A stretch of DNA of 32,381 nt from Isosphaera sp. (GTDB taxonomy: Bacteria > Planctomycetota > Planctomycetia > Gemmatales > Gemmataceae), in NCBI GenBank assembly GCA_013822345.1, contig PNKH01000086.1, forward strand, positions 1 through 32,381. The letters are read 5' to 3'. Under the pieces are notes generated by a model. That model saw only the letters and a program-made list of their open reading frames with translations. It had not been told where the DNA came from and did no database searches. Shown here one piece after another: positions 7,350 through 16,417 of this stretch. Positions within the stretch are counted from its first letter, which is position 1. Each line of letters opens with the position of its first letter. The translations under genes and the position numbers were made by a program.

Positions 7350-8297
7350 ATGACACCCGCCATCCGCGTCCGGGGCCTGGTGAAGACGTACCCCGGGAAG
7401 CCACCGGTCGAGGCGGTCCGCGGGCTCGACCTGGATGTCGCCGCCGGCGAGTGCTTCGCCCTGCTCGGGCCGAACGGGGCCGGCAAGACGACCACGCTGG
7501 AGATCGTCGAGGGGCTGCTCGACCCGACCGCCGGCGAGGTCGAGGTGTTGGGGCTGCGGTGGAACGCCGACGCCGCCGCGATCCGCCGGCGGATCGGCAT
7601 CTCGCTCCAGGAGACGCGGCTGTCGGACAAGCTCACCGTCCGCGAGACGGTCACCCTGTTCCGGTCGTTCTACCCGTCCGGCCCGACGCCGGCGGAGGCG
7701 ATCGCCGCCGTCGGGCTGGAGGAGAAGGCCCGCACCTACACCGACAAGCTGTCCGGCGGCCAGCGGCAGCGGTTGGCGGTCGCCACGGCCCTGGCCGGCG
7801 ACCCCGAGTTGCTGTTTCTCGACGAGCCGACGACCGGCCTCGACCCGCAGTCCCGGCGGCAGTTGTGGGACGTGATCCGGTCGGTGAAGGGCCGCGGCCG
7901 GACCGTCGTGCTGACGACGCACTACATGGACGAGGCGGAGCGGCTGTGCGACCGCGTCGCGGTGGTCGACCACGGGAAGGTGATCGCGCTCGGGACGCCG
8001 GCGGAGCTGATCGCCCGGGTCGGCGGGGAGCACGTCATCGACCTCGACTTCGACCCGACGAGCACGGCCCGGCCCGCCCCGGGTGAGTTCGAGAAGCTGC
8101 CGACGGTAACGTCCGTGCGGTCGGAAGGTGACCGGGTCACGCTGACGGCGGCGGAGCCGCACCGGGCGCTGCCGGCGGTGCTCGACCTGGTCCGGGCGGC
8201 CGGGGCGATGGTCGCGGGGCTGACCACCCGGACCGCGACGCTGGAAGACGTGTTCGTCACCCTGACGGGCCGGCACCTCCGCGACAACGAGGCGTGA
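7350..8297 (+). CDS. ABC transporter ATP-binding protein (ABC-2 type)
   Basis: A 315-residue ATPase. It shows Walker A GPNGAGKT at residues 40-47, a Q loop at SLQETR, the signature LSGGQRQR near 137, Walker B LLFLDEP followed by TTGLDPQ, and the switch histidine in TTHYMDEAE. The C-terminal extension of about 90 residues is typical of the DrrA/CcmA/NatA group, which drives export of drugs, polysaccharides or ions. The ATG at 7350 is chosen because homologous sequence begins there; the upstream in-frame start would run through the promoter. It overlaps the permease gene by one base (TGATG), so the two are translationally coupled and form one exporter. The substrate cannot be read from the sequence. 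Confidence 0.93.
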   Translation: MTPAIRVRGLVKTYPGKPPVEAVRGLDLDVAAGECFALLGPNGAGKTTTLEIVEGLLDPTAGEVEVLGLRWNADAAAIRRRIGISLQETRLSDKLTVRETVTLFRSFYPSGPTPAEAIAAVGLEEKARTYTDKLSGGQRQRLAVATALAGDPELLFLDEPTTGLDPQSRRQLWDVIRSVKGRGRTVVLTTHYMDEAERLCDRVAVVDHGKVIALGTPAELIARVGGEHVIDLDFDPTSTARPAPGEFEKLPTVTSVRSEGDRVTLTAAEPHRALPAVLDLVRAAGAMVAGLTTRTATLEDVFVTLTGRHLRDNEA

Positions 8298-9340
8298 TGT
8301 CCCCGCTCTGGCAACTGACCCTGGCCCGGCTGCGGGAGTTCTACCGCGAGCCGGCCGCGCTGTTCTGGGTGTACGGGTTCCCGCTGGTGCTCGCGCTGGC
8401 CCTCGGGCTGGCGTTCCGCGAACAGCCGGTGCCGGCCGCCCCGGTGGACGTCCAGACGGACCCGTCCGACCCGGCCGCGACGGAGAAGCTGCGGGAGGTG
8501 TTGGCGGCGGACCCGGGGTTGAAGGTCGCGGTCCACGACGCGGCGACCGCCAAGCAGCGCCTCCGGACGTCGAAGACCGACCTCGTCGTGATCCCGGGGC
8601 CGGGCGGGTCGGCGGCGGAGTTCGTCTACGACTCGACCCGGACCGAGGGCGTGCTAGCCCGGAACGCGGTCGACCGGGTACTGGTCCGGGCGGCGAACCC
8701 GAGCTTCCCGACCCCGCCGGAGGCGACCGTGTCGGAGCCGGGGAGCCGGTACATCGACTTCCTGATCCCCGGGCTGCTCGGGATCAACCTGCTCGCCGGC
8801 GGGCTGTTCGGGGTCGGGTTCGCGGTCGGCGACCTGCGGGTGCGGAAGCTGCTGAAGCGGTTCGCCGCCACCCCGATGCGGCGGTCCGACTTCCTCGTCA
8901 GCCTGATGCTCAGCCGGCTCGTCTTCACCCTCCTCGACGTGCTCCTGCTGCTCGGGTTCGCGTACCTGGCGTTCGACATCCGGGTGCGCGGCAGCCCGCT
9001 CGCGCTGGCGGTGCTGATCGCCGCCGGCGGGGCGGCGTTCGCCGGCCTCGGCCTGTTGATCGGGTCGCGGGCCAAGACGCTGGAAACGGTGGCCGGGCTG
9101 GTGAACGCCCTGCTGCTGCCGATGTACGTCCTGTCCGGGGTGTTCTTCTCGGCGTCGCGGTTCCCGGAGGAGGTCCAGCCGTTCATCCGGTTGCTGCCGC
9201 TCACCGCGGTGAACGACGGCCTGCGGGCGGTGATGAACGACGGGGCCGGGTTCGAGGCGATCGGGTACCCGCTGCTGGTGGTGGCGGTGTGGGGCGGGCT
9301 GAGCTTCGCGATCGCGCTTCGCATCTTCCGGTGGCGGTGA
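8297..9340 (+). CDS. ABC-2 type permease
   Basis: A 347-residue membrane protein, starting at ATG 8297 (a GTG at 8294 is an alternative). It has one N-terminal membrane helix ([18 protein letters not shown]), an extracytoplasmic region of about 120 residues and then five membrane segments, including [70 protein letters not shown] and a final Trp/Gly-rich helix. This is the ABC2_membrane_3-like topology. The conserved [17 protein letters not shown] segment occurs before the last helix. It partners the ATPase directly upstream. The gene ends ten bases before the R2 cloverleaf repeat. Confidence 0.92.
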   Translation: MSPLWQLTLARLREFYREPAALFWVYGFPLVLALALGLAFREQPVPAAPVDVQTDPSDPAATEKLREVLAADPGLKVAVHDAATAKQRLRTSKTDLVVIPGPGGSAAEFVYDSTRTEGVLARNAVDRVLVRAANPSFPTPPEATVSEPGSRYIDFLIPGLLGINLLAGGLFGVGFAVGDLRVRKLLKRFAATPMRRSDFLVSLMLSRLVFTLLDVLLLLGFAYLAFDIRVRGSPLALAVLIAAGGAAFAGLGLLIGSRAKTLETVAGLVNALLLPMYVLSGVFFSASRFPEEVQPFIRLLPLTAVNDGLRAVMNDGAGFEAIGYPLLVVAVWGGLSFAIALRIFRWR

Positions 9341-9350
9341 CGCTCAGGTC

Positions 9351-9458
9351 GTAGGGTGCCGTCGAGGCCGCGCTTCGCGGCCGACGACGCACCGGGGCAC
9401 GCGGATGGCCGCCGGTGCGTCGTCGCCGGGCGAAGCGCCCGGCTCGACGGCACCCTAC
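9351..9458. repeat. R2 cloverleaf-like inverted repeat, copy 1
   Basis: The outer arms GTAGGGTGCCGTCGAG (9351-9366) and their perfect complement (9443-9458) close the element. Inside are a left hairpin (9366-9372 with 9376-9382, CTT loop), a right hairpin (9425-9432 with 9436-9443, AAG loop) and a central 13-bp stem (9383-9395 with 9412-9424), so the whole can fold as a four-way junction. It lies between the ABC permease and bioB. Copy 2 is at 16383-16474. Confidence 0.88.
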
Positions 9459-9478
9459 AAGACTGCGGTTCCCGGCCG

Positions 9479-9484
9479 TACACT
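9479..9484 (+). promoter_or_regulatory. -10-like hexamer TACACT before bioB, leaderless start
   Basis: TACACT ends seven bases before the bioB ATG at 9492. The same GTACACTTCC string precedes the LRR gene at 19521. No ribosome-binding site lies between, which suggests a leaderless biotin-operon mRNA. No BirA-type palindromic operator is apparent. Confidence 0.5.
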
Positions 9485-9491
9485 TCCCCCG

Positions 9492-10427
9492 ATGAAGACG
9501 CTCGCCGAGTTCCGCGCTGCCTACGGCCTGCCCCTCCCGGACCTGATCCTGCGGGCGGCGGCCGTCCACCGCGAGCACCGCGACTACGCCGACGTGCAGC
9601 GGTGCGCCCTGCTGAGCATCAAGACCGGCGGGTGCCCCGAGGACTGCGGGTACTGCTCGCAGTCCGCCCACTACGACACGCCGGTCCCGCGCCACCCGCT
9701 GATGACGGTGGGCGAGGTGAGGGAGCGGGCGGAACAGGCGAAGGCGGCCGGGGCGACGCGGTTCTGCATGGGGGCGGCGTGGCGGTCGCCCAAGGACGGG
9801 CCCGAGTTCGACGCCGTGCTGGAGATGGTGCGGGCGGTCCGCGGCCTCGGGATGGAGGCGTGCGTCACCCTCGGGATGCTGACCCCGGACCAGGCCCGCC
9901 GGCTCGCGGCCGCCGGCCTCACCGCGTACAACCACAACCTCGACACGAGCCGCCGCTTCTACCCGCAGGTGGTGACGACGCGGACCTACGACGACCGGCT
10001 GGAGACGCTCCGGGCGGTGTCGGCGGCCGGCATCTCGGTGTGCAGCGGCGGCATCCTCGGGATGGGCGAGACGGTCGAGGACCGGCTGATGATGCTGGTC
10101 GAACTGGCGAACCTGGCCACCCCGCCAGAGAGCGTGCCGATCAACTGCCTGATGCCGGCGGCCGGGACCCCGTTGCAAATGGCCCCGCCGGTCGACTCGA
10201 TCGAGCTGGTGCGGCTGATCGCGGTCGCCCGGCTCGCGTTCCCGACCGCCCGGGTGCGGCTCAGCGCCGGCCGAGACCGGATGAGCCGGGAGTTGCAGGT
10301 GCTGTGCTTCCTGGCCGGGGCCGACTCGGTGTTCTTCGGCGAGAAGCTCCTCACCGCCCCGAACCCGGGGGCGTCGGCCGACGCCGACCTGTTCCGGGCG
10401 ATGGGCCTGCCGGTCGGGTCCCGATGA
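9492..10427 (+). CDS. bioB: Biotin synthase
   Basis: A 311-residue radical-SAM enzyme that inserts sulfur into dethiobiotin to give biotin. The SAM-cluster motif C-x3-C-x2-C is CPEDCGYC at residues 48-55, preceded by the BioB-specific LSIKTGGC. Other hallmarks are [48 protein letters not shown] (here split across several conserved blocks), GGILGMGE and [13 protein letters not shown]. It also has [14 protein letters not shown] and the terminal [20 protein letters not shown]. The ATG at 9492 is preferred because the longer frame would include the R2 repeat. It overlaps bioF by four bases (ATGA), so it opens a tightly coupled biotin operon. It is close to the usual length. Confidence 0.97.
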   Translation: MKTLAEFRAAYGLPLPDLILRAAAVHREHRDYADVQRCALLSIKTGGCPEDCGYCSQSAHYDTPVPRHPLMTVGEVRERAEQAKAAGATRFCMGAAWRSPKDGPEFDAVLEMVRAVRGLGMEACVTLGMLTPDQARRLAAAGLTAYNHNLDTSRRFYPQVVTTRTYDDRLETLRAVSAAGISVCSGGILGMGETVEDRLMMLVELANLATPPESVPINCLMPAAGTPLQMAPPVDSIELVRLIAVARLAFPTARVRLSAGRDRMSRELQVLCFLAGADSVFFGEKLLTAPNPGASADADLFRAMGLPVGSR

Positions 10428-11563
10428 GCCTGTCCGCCCGCTGGACCGAAGCCCTCGACGGCCTGAAGGCCCAGGGCCGGTTCCGGTCGCTGACCCCGCC
10501 GCGCGGGATCGACTTCACCTCGAACGACTACCTCGGGTACGGTCACTGGACCGCGGCCGTCCCGGCCGCTCCGGAAGCAGCGGCCGGGACGGCCGCGGTC
10601 CAGTTCTCGGGCACGGCCTCCCGGCTGCTCCGCGGGCACCCGGTCTGGGCCGAGGTCGAGGCGGAACTGGCCGCGTGGCACGGGGCCGAGTCGGCGCTGA
10701 TGATGACCAGCGGGTTCGTCGCGAACGAGGGGTTGCTCTCGACCGTCGTGGAGCCGGGGGACTGGGTGGCGTCGGACGAGCGGAACCACGCCTCGGTCGC
10801 GGAGGGGCTGCGGGTCTGCCGGCCGCGGCGGTTCGTGTTCCGGCACAACGACCTCGGCCACCTCGAAGACGGCCTGCGGGCGGAGGCCGCGGAGCGGCCT
10901 CCCGGGCGCGAGCTGTTCGTGGTCACCGAGTCGCTGTTCAGCATGGACGGCGACCGGGCGCCGCTGCCGGAGGTCGTCGGCCTGGCCGAGCGGTACGGGG
11001 CGCGCGTGATCGTGGACGAGGCGCACAGCACCGGCTGCTTCGGGCCGACCGGGTCCGGTGTCGTGGACGACCTCGGGCTGCGGCCGCGGGTCCTGGCGAC
11101 GGTCCACACCGGCGGGAAGGCGCTCGGGGTGACCGGGGCGTACGTCTGCGGGTCGCGGCTACTCCGCGACTTCCTCGTGAACCGCTGCCGTCACCTGATC
11201 TTCACCACCGCCCTGCCGCCGGCCGTCGGGGCGTGGTGGCTCGACGTCCTGCCGCGGGTGAAGGCGGACGCCGCCGGCCGGGTGTCACTGCACGCGAACG
11301 CGGCGCGGTTCCGGGCGGCGCTGGCGGAGCGCGGCGTGCCGGCGCTCGGCGACGCCTACGTGGTGCCGGTGGTGCTCGGCGACGACGCCCGGGCGGTGCG
11401 GGTCGCGGGGCGGCTGCAGGAACTGGGGTACGACATCCGGGCGATCCGCCCGCCGAGCGTGCCCCCGGGGACGGCCCGGCTCCGCATCTCCGTCCACGCC
11501 GACCACCCGCCGGAACTGCTCGACCGACTCGCCGCACACCTCGCGGAGGCGGTGCGGGCATGA
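10424..11563 (+). CDS. bioF: 8-amino-7-oxononanoate synthase carrying an R3 repeat in frame
   Basis: This 379-residue PLP enzyme (alpha-oxoamine synthase family) condenses pimeloyl-ACP or -CoA with alanine. Hallmarks are FTSNDYLGY at 31-39, SRLLRGHP near 66, DERNHAS near 118, [10 protein letters not shown] near 199 and the Schiff-base lysine K232 in HTGGKALG. Residues 41-61 are encoded by a perfect 26-bp-arm palindrome (10545-10604), giving [20 protein letters not shown]. In homologues I know, this stretch is a helix leading to a Gly-rich, Gly-Ser-Arg segment; here the length is about normal but the sequence is replaced. It overlaps both bioB and the bioDA gene by four bases. The activity is likely but depends on tolerance of that segment. 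Confidence 0.93.
   Translation: MSLSARWTEALDGLKAQGRFRSLTPPRGIDFTSNDYLGYGHWTAAVPAAPEAAAGTAAVQFSGTASRLLRGHPVWAEVEAELAAWHGAESALMMTSGFVANEGLLSTVVEPGDWVASDERNHASVAEGLRVCRPRRFVFRHNDLGHLEDGLRAEAAERPPGRELFVVTESLFSMDGDRAPLPEVVGLAERYGARVIVDEAHSTGCFGPTGSGVVDDLGLRPRVLATVHTGGKALGVTGAYVCGSRLLRDFLVNRCRHLIFTTALPPAVGAWWLDVLPRVKADAAGRVSLHANAARFRAALAERGVPALGDAYVVPVVLGDDARAVRVAGRLQELGYDIRAIRPPSVPPGTARLRISVHADHPPELLDRLAAHLAEAVRA
10545..10604. repeat. R3 palindrome inside bioF (26-bp perfect arms)
   Basis: Arms 10545-10570 and 10579-10604 are exact reverse complements around an eight-base loop. Each contains the 17-bp core GCGGCCGTCCCGGCCGC or its complement, which recurs at 20863-20990. The element is fully translated in the bioF frame without a stop. 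Confidence 0.93.
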
Positions 11564-13473
11564 CCGGGTTCGTCGTCGCCGGGACCGACACCGACGCCGG
11601 CAAGACGGCGTTCGCGCTGCTATTCCTGGCCGCGTTCGGGGACGAGTGGGACTACTGGAAGCCGGTCGAGACCGGCGACCCGGACTCGCTCCGCGTCCGC
11701 CGGCTCTTGCCGCACGTCACCGTCCACGAACCGCTGGCCCGGTTCGCCGAGCCGGTCGCCCCGGCACTCGCCGCCCGGCGCGCGGGTCGCCTGATGCCCG
11801 GCGTCGCGGAGATCTTGTCCGCCGTCCCGGAGACCGCCCGCGCGCTGCTGATCGAGACGTTCGGCGGCCCGCTCTCCCCGCTCACCGACGACGTGCTGCA
11901 GGTCGAGTTGATCCGGGCGCTCGGGCTGCCGGTGGTGCTGGTCACGTCGTCGGCCGTCGGGGCGGTGGGGCGGGCGCTGGCGGCGGTCCGGGCGCTGGCC
12001 GGGGAGGAGGTGTCGGCGGTCGCGCTGCTCGGCGAACCGGACCCGTTCGCCGCCGAGCAGATCGAGAAGCACGCGGGGGTGCCGGTGGTGTCGGCGCGGA
12101 CGCCCGCCGGCGAGTGGACCGTGGAAACGCTCCGGCAAGCGGCGACCGTACTGGGTGAGCGGCCGGGTTTACCCCGGCCGTCTTCTCTGCCCCGGAGCAC
12201 GGCCGGGGTAAACCCGGCCGCTCGCCTGGTCTCGCGCGACCGCGCCGCCGTCTGGCATCCGTACACGTCGCTCGCCGACCCGGCCGACCCGCTCCCGGTC
12301 GTCGCCGCCGAGCGCGAGTTCCTCCACCTCGCCGACGGCCGCACCCTCATCGACGCCGTCTCGTCGTGGTGGACGATCCTCCACCGCCACCGCCACCCGC
12401 CGCTCGTCGCCGCGCTGACCGCCGCCGCGAACACCCTCGACCACGTCCTGTTCGCCGGCGTCACCCACCCGCCCGGGGTCGAACTCGCGGAGCGTCTTCT
12501 CGCCTCCGCACCCTGGCCCGGCGGCCGCGTCTTCTTTTCCGACAACGGCAGCACGGCGGTCGAGGTCGCGCTGAAGCTGGCGTACCAGTTCTGGTTCCAC
12601 CGCGGGGAGCCGGGCCGGACGCTGTTCGTCGGGTTCGAGGACGGGTATCACGGGGACACCTTCGGGGCGATGGCCGTCGGCCGCGACCCGCTCTTCTTCG
12701 GCACCTTCGACCCGCTCCTCTTCCGCGCCCTGCGCGTCCCCGTGTCCGCCGACCGGCTCGACGCCGCCTTGCGCGAGCATCCTGGGAAGGTGGCGGCCGT
12801 CATTCTCGAACCGCTGCTGCAGGCCGCCGGCGGGATGCGGACGCACACCCCGGCCGAACTCCGCGACCTGCTCGACGTGACCCGCCGGCACGGAGTGCTG
12901 TTCGTCGCCGACGAGGTGATGACCGGGTGCCGGACCGGCCGGGTGTGGGCGCACGGGCACGCCGGCATCACCCCCGACCTGATCTGTGCCGCGAAGACGC
13001 TCACGGGTGGAATGTTGCCGCTCGCCGCGACCCTCGCCTCGCCGGAGGTCGTGTCGGCGTTCGACACCGCCGACCGCTCGAAGACGTTCTTCCACGGCCA
13101 CTCGTTCACCGCGAACCCGCTGGCGTGTGCGGTCGCGGTCGCCAACTGGAAGCTGCTCGACGGCGACGCATGGAAGGCCGACGCGGCACGGATCGAGGCG
13201 TTCTGGCGGCGGCACCTCGAACCGCTCCGCGGCCAGCCCGGGGTGAAGGACGTGCGGGTCTGCGGCACGATGGGGGCGGTCGAACTCGACGCGGCCGGGG
13301 GGTACCTCGCCGCGGTCGGCCCGCGCGTCCGGCAGCTGGCGGTCGATCGCGGGGTGCTGCTCCGCCCGCTCGGGTCGGTCGTCTACGCCCTCCCGCCGCT
13401 GTGCACCTCCGACGCCTCCCTCGACCGCATCCTCGACGCGATCACGGCGGCGTGCGGCGCGGTCGGCCCTTGA
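11560..13473 (+). CDS. bioD-bioA: Fused dethiobiotin synthetase-DAPA aminotransferase
   Basis: One open frame of 637 residues starts at ATG 11560 within an ATGA overlap with bioF. Residues 1-199 are BioD: P-loop GTDTDAGKTAF at about 8-18, KPVETGD near 37 and ETFGGPLSPLTDD. Residues 223-637 are BioA: WHPYTSLADP, SSWWTILHRHRHP, FSDNGSTAVEVALK, EDGYHGDTFGAMAVG, ADEVMTGCRTGR, the PLP lysine K479 in CAAKTLTGG, and HGHSFTANPLAC. BioA makes diaminopelargonate and BioD closes the ureido ring, so the fusion joins consecutive steps. Residues 200-222, the junction, are encoded by the R4 palindrome. Similar fusions occur in plants and fungi (in a BioD-BioA order), but the palindromic linker is odd. Confidence 0.94.
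   Translation: MTGFVVAGTDTDAGKTAFALLFLAAFGDEWDYWKPVETGDPDSLRVRRLLPHVTVHEPLARFAEPVAPALAARRAGRLMPGVAEILSAVPETARALLIETFGGPLSPLTDDVLQVELIRALGLPVVLVTSSAVGAVGRALAAVRALAGEEVSAVALLGEPDPFAAEQIEKHAGVPVVSARTPAGEWTVETLRQAATVLGERPGLPRPSSLPRSTAGVNPAARLVSRDRAAVWHPYTSLADPADPLPVVAAEREFLHLADGRTLIDAVSSWWTILHRHRHPPLVAALTAAANTLDHVLFAGVTHPPGVELAERLLASAPWPGGRVFFSDNGSTAVEVALKLAYQFWFHRGEPGRTLFVGFEDGYHGDTFGAMAVGRDPLFFGTFDPLLFRALRVPVSADRLDAALREHPGKVAAVILEPLLQAAGGMRTHTPAELRDLLDVTRRHGVLFVADEVMTGCRTGRVWAHGHAGITPDLICAAKTLTGGMLPLAATLASPEVVSAFDTADRSKTFFHGHSFTANPLACAVAVANWKLLDGDAWKADAARIEAFWRRHLEPLRGQPGVKDVRVCGTMGAVELDAAGGYLAAVGPRVRQLAVDRGVLLRPLGSVVYALPPLCTSDASLDRILDAITAACGAVGP
12157..12223. repeat. R4 palindrome at the bioD/bioA junction (25-bp perfect arms)
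   Basis: Arms 12157-12181 and 12199-12223 are exact reverse complements with a 17-base loop. Arm core: GCGGCCGGGTTTACCCCGGC. It is translated in frame as the linker of the fused BioD-BioA protein. Confidence 0.93.
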
Positions 13474-13530
13474 CACCGGGCCGGCGTTCGCTTCCCTGGT
13501 AAGTAGCCCCCGCCCGCCGCCGGAGCCGCC

Positions 13531-14562
13531 ATGGCCCGTTCCCGCCTCACCGTCGTCCTGTCCCAGGCCCCCGGCAAGCACCCCGGGAAGCGGGCCCTGG
13601 AAGAGAGCATCGTCGCCGCCCTGCTCCTCGAACCCGACCTCGAGGTGTCGGTCGTCCCGAACCTGTACGACCTCGGCCCGGACCACACCGGCCGGCTGTT
13701 CCTCGGGTCGGTCACCGGGGACGTGGCGGTGCTGAGCTGGCTCTACCCGCGAGCCGCCTTCTGGCTCCTCGACCGGGACGGGATCAAGGGCCACTTCGGC
13801 GAAACGAAACTCAAGCCCCCGTCGGACGACGACGAGGACGGGGCGGAGACCGACACCCCGGTCGACCGCCCCGAGGCGATCGGCGCGACCGGCACCATCC
13901 CGGACCGCCACATCTACACCCTCGACCTTCGCGACGCGAACACCCACACGGCGTTCGTCGCCGAGGTCCGGCGGATCGCCGCCGAGTGCAAGGAGCGTCG
14001 CCAGGCGAAGGCGGCGAGCAACGCCCCAGTGCTGCAGCTCGGCCTCGCCGCGAAGCCGGAGGTCCCGGCCCACCAGCAGGCGTTCACGCCGGAAGCCCTG
14101 CTCGCCCCGGCCGGCCGGCGGTGGTACCCGGTGATCGACTACAGCCGCTGCACGAACTGCCTCGAATGCCTCGACTTCTGCCTGTTCGGCGTGTACGGGG
14201 TGGATTCGCTCGAGCGGATCGTGACGGAGAACCAGGACCAGTGCAAGAAGGGGTGCCCGGCGTGCAGCCGGGTGTGCCCGCAGCAGGCGATCATCTTCCC
14301 GGAGTACAAGTCGGCGGCGATCGCCGGGGCGGACACCGGGGCGGTCGGCGGGCTGAAGATCGACCTGAGCAAGCTGTTCGGCGGGGACGTGGGCGACGCC
14401 CTGTCGGCGGCGGTTCAGGAGCGCGACCGGGAGCTGGTGAACGACGGCCGGGCGGCGGTGGGGATGGCGGTCGGCGTCCCGAGGCGGCAGGCGGACAAGC
14501 CGGCCGGGCCGAAGGACGACCTCGACAAGCTCGTCGACGACCTCGACAATCTCGGGCTGTGA
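13531..14562 (+). CDS. Dicluster 4Fe-4S ferredoxin-type protein of a putative terpenoid locus
   Basis: A 343-residue protein with ATG at 13531 and GGAG at 13522-13525. The first 190 residues are an unrecognised domain with a negatively charged stretch (PPSDDDEDGAETDT) near residues 91-104. Residues 206-256 carry two cluster motifs, CTNCLECLDFC and CKKGCPACSRVCP, each with four ligand cysteines, as in 2[4Fe-4S] ferredoxins. The C-terminal 80 residues are charged and helical. There is no signal peptide or membrane helix, so a cytoplasmic electron-transfer role is likely. It stands only seven bases before the cyclase gene and is presumably co-transcribed with it, which suggests redox chemistry near the cyclisation step (inference). 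An oxidoreductase partner is not obvious. Confidence 0.82.
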   Translation: MARSRLTVVLSQAPGKHPGKRALEESIVAALLLEPDLEVSVVPNLYDLGPDHTGRLFLGSVTGDVAVLSWLYPRAAFWLLDRDGIKGHFGETKLKPPSDDDEDGAETDTPVDRPEAIGATGTIPDRHIYTLDLRDANTHTAFVAEVRRIAAECKERRQAKAASNAPVLQLGLAAKPEVPAHQQAFTPEALLAPAGRRWYPVIDYSRCTNCLECLDFCLFGVYGVDSLERIVTENQDQCKKGCPACSRVCPQQAIIFPEYKSAAIAGADTGAVGGLKIDLSKLFGGDVGDALSAAVQERDRELVNDGRAAVGMAVGVPRRQADKPAGPKDDLDKLVDDLDNLGL

Positions 14563-14569
14563 GCGGTCG

Positions 14570-16417
14570 ATGACGCCCTCCCCCGACCGCCTCCGAGCCG
14601 CGTACCTGACCGCCCGCGACGCCCTCCTCGCCGAGCGGGTCCCGGCCGGGCACTGGGTCGGGGAGCTGTCCACGTCCGCCCTCTCGACCGCGACCGCGGT
14701 CGTGGCCCTCCACCTCGCCAACCCGTTCGAACACCGCGACCTCATCGACCGCGGCACCCGCTGGCTCGCCGACCACCAGAACGACGACGGCGGGTGGGGC
14801 GACACGGTCAAGAGCTTCTCGAACATCTCCACCGGCATGCTCTGCCGGGCCGCCCTGAAGATGACCGGGGCGGACAAGGACTACCCGGCGGCGGTGGAGA
14901 AGGCGGAGGGGTACCTGAACGTCCGCGGCGGGCGGTCGGCGGAGCAGCGGGCGGGCGCGATCCGCCGGCGGTACGGGAAGGACCGCACCTTCTCCGTGCC
15001 GATCCTGATGACGTGTGCGCTGGCGAAGATGGTGCCGTGGAAGGAGGTGCCGCGGCTGCCGTTCGAGGCGGCGGCGCTGCCGCAGAGCTGGTACCGGTTC
15101 GCCCGGATGCCGGTGGTCAGCTACGCCCTGCCGGCGCTGATCGCGATCGGGCAGTGCGTCCACCACCACCGCGGCGGGACGTGGAACCCCTTCACCGGGC
15201 CACTGCGGTGGCTCGCGAAGGGGAGGACCCTGCGGGTCCTCCGCCGCGTCCAGCCGACGTCCGGCGGGTACCTGGAGGCGACCCCGCTGACGAGCTTCGT
15301 GGTGATGGCGTTGTCCTCGATCCGCCGGCGGCGTCGGCCGGCGGAGCAGGAGGTGATTGACGAGGGGGTGCGGTTCGTGGTGAACTCGGTGCGGCCGGAC
15401 GGGAGCTGGCCGATCGACACGAACCTGGCGACGTGGGTGACGACGCTGTCGGTGAACGCGCTGGCCGCAGCCGGCGACCTCGAATCGCTCGACACGAAGG
15501 ATCAGATCCTCGCCTGGCTGCTGGGCCAGCAGTACAAGGAGCGGCACCCGTACACCGGAGCCGCCCCGGGCGGGTGGGCGTGGACCGATCTCCCCGGCGG
15601 GGTCCCCGACTGTGACGACACTCCGGGGGCTATGCTCGCACTTCTCGCCACCTGCCCCCCGGTCGAACTGCCGACGATCCAACGCTACATGGAAGGGATG
15701 GGGTGGGTCGCGGACCTCCAGAACCGCGACGGGGGGTTCCCAACCTTCTGCCGCGGGTGGGGCACACTTCCGTTCGACCGGAGTGGCGCCGACCTGACCG
15801 CACACGCCCTGCGCGGAATCAAGAAGGTACATCCCGGCCTTCCGGACCGGTACCACCAAGCTCACCGGGCTGGCTTGGCGTACCTCTCGCGGGAGCAGCG
15901 GGCGGACGGGTCGTGGCTGCCGCTCTGGTTCGGCAACCAGCACGCGAAGGACGACGTCAACCCGGTGTACGGCACCGCCCGCGTCCTCGCCGCGTACCGC
16001 GACCTCGACCTGCGGGACGCCCCCGAGTGTCAACGAGGTGTCAGTTACCTGCTGGCGGTGCAGAACGCGGACGGCGGGTGGGGCGGGGCGAAGGACTGCC
16101 CGCCGAGCGTCGAGGAGACGGCCCTGGCGGTGGAAGTGATGCTGGACCTGGTGCCCGGTTGGGAGGGCGAGGCTCCCGCCGAGCCGAAGGTCGGCGGCTC
16201 GGCAGGAGCCTCGCCCTCCCACCAAATCCGCCGCGGGCTGGCCTGGCTCGTCGATGCGGTCGAGTCGGGGCGGTTCCGCGACCCCACCCCGATCGGGTTC
16301 TACTTCGCCAAGCTGTGGTACTTCGAGAAGCTGTACCCGCTCGTCTTCACCGTCGCGGCCCTCGGCCGGGCGTCCAGGCTTTGTAGGGTGCCGTCGAGGT
16401 CCGCTTCGGACCGATGA
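14570..16417 (+). CDS. Squalene-hopene cyclase-family terpene cyclase with in-frame repeat
   Basis: A 615-residue protein, close to the usual SHC length of about 630. It has several QW-type repeats (DDGGWGDTVKS near 73, RPDGSWPIDTN near 281, DGGFPTF, ADGSWLPLWFGNQH and DGGWGGAKDC) and the class II protonation motif DCDDT at 347-351, so a protonation-initiated cyclase is predicted. No signal or membrane anchor is visible; SHC enzymes are monotopic. Residues of about 531-551 (GEAPAEP to GASPSH) are encoded by an R1 palindrome, and residues 605-615 plus the stop by the R2 repeat. It follows the ferredoxin gene by seven bases. The substrate (squalene or another polyprenyl chain) is unknown, and no squalene synthase is in the window. 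Confidence 0.85.
   Translation: MTPSPDRLRAAYLTARDALLAERVPAGHWVGELSTSALSTATAVVALHLANPFEHRDLIDRGTRWLADHQNDDGGWGDTVKSFSNISTGMLCRAALKMTGADKDYPAAVEKAEGYLNVRGGRSAEQRAGAIRRRYGKDRTFSVPILMTCALAKMVPWKEVPRLPFEAAALPQSWYRFARMPVVSYALPALIAIGQCVHHHRGGTWNPFTGPLRWLAKGRTLRVLRRVQPTSGGYLEATPLTSFVVMALSSIRRRRRPAEQEVIDEGVRFVVNSVRPDGSWPIDTNLATWVTTLSVNALAAAGDLESLDTKDQILAWLLGQQYKERHPYTGAAPGGWAWTDLPGGVPDCDDTPGAMLALLATCPPVELPTIQRYMEGMGWVADLQNRDGGFPTFCRGWGTLPFDRSGADLTAHALRGIKKVHPGLPDRYHQAHRAGLAYLSREQRADGSWLPLWFGNQHAKDDVNPVYGTARVLAAYRDLDLRDAPECQRGVSYLLAVQNADGGWGGAKDCPPSVEETALAVEVMLDLVPGWEGEAPAEPKVGGSAGASPSHQIRRGLAWLVDAVESGRFRDPTPIGFYFAKLWYFEKLYPLVFTVAALGRASRLCRVPSRSASDR
16160..16221. repeat. R1 palindrome inside the cyclase gene
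   Basis: Arms 16160-16185 and 16196-16221 pair over 26 bp with one mismatch and a ten-base loop. It is the second copy of the element at 5601-5659. The element is in frame and falls between two predicted helices, in a position where an extra loop would be tolerated. Confidence 0.9.

Noticed and set aside
9351-9458. A biotin-operon riboswitch or BirA operator
   Set aside because: The same element occurs at the cyclase/ThuA gene ends, so it is a repeat family and not specific to biotin genes.
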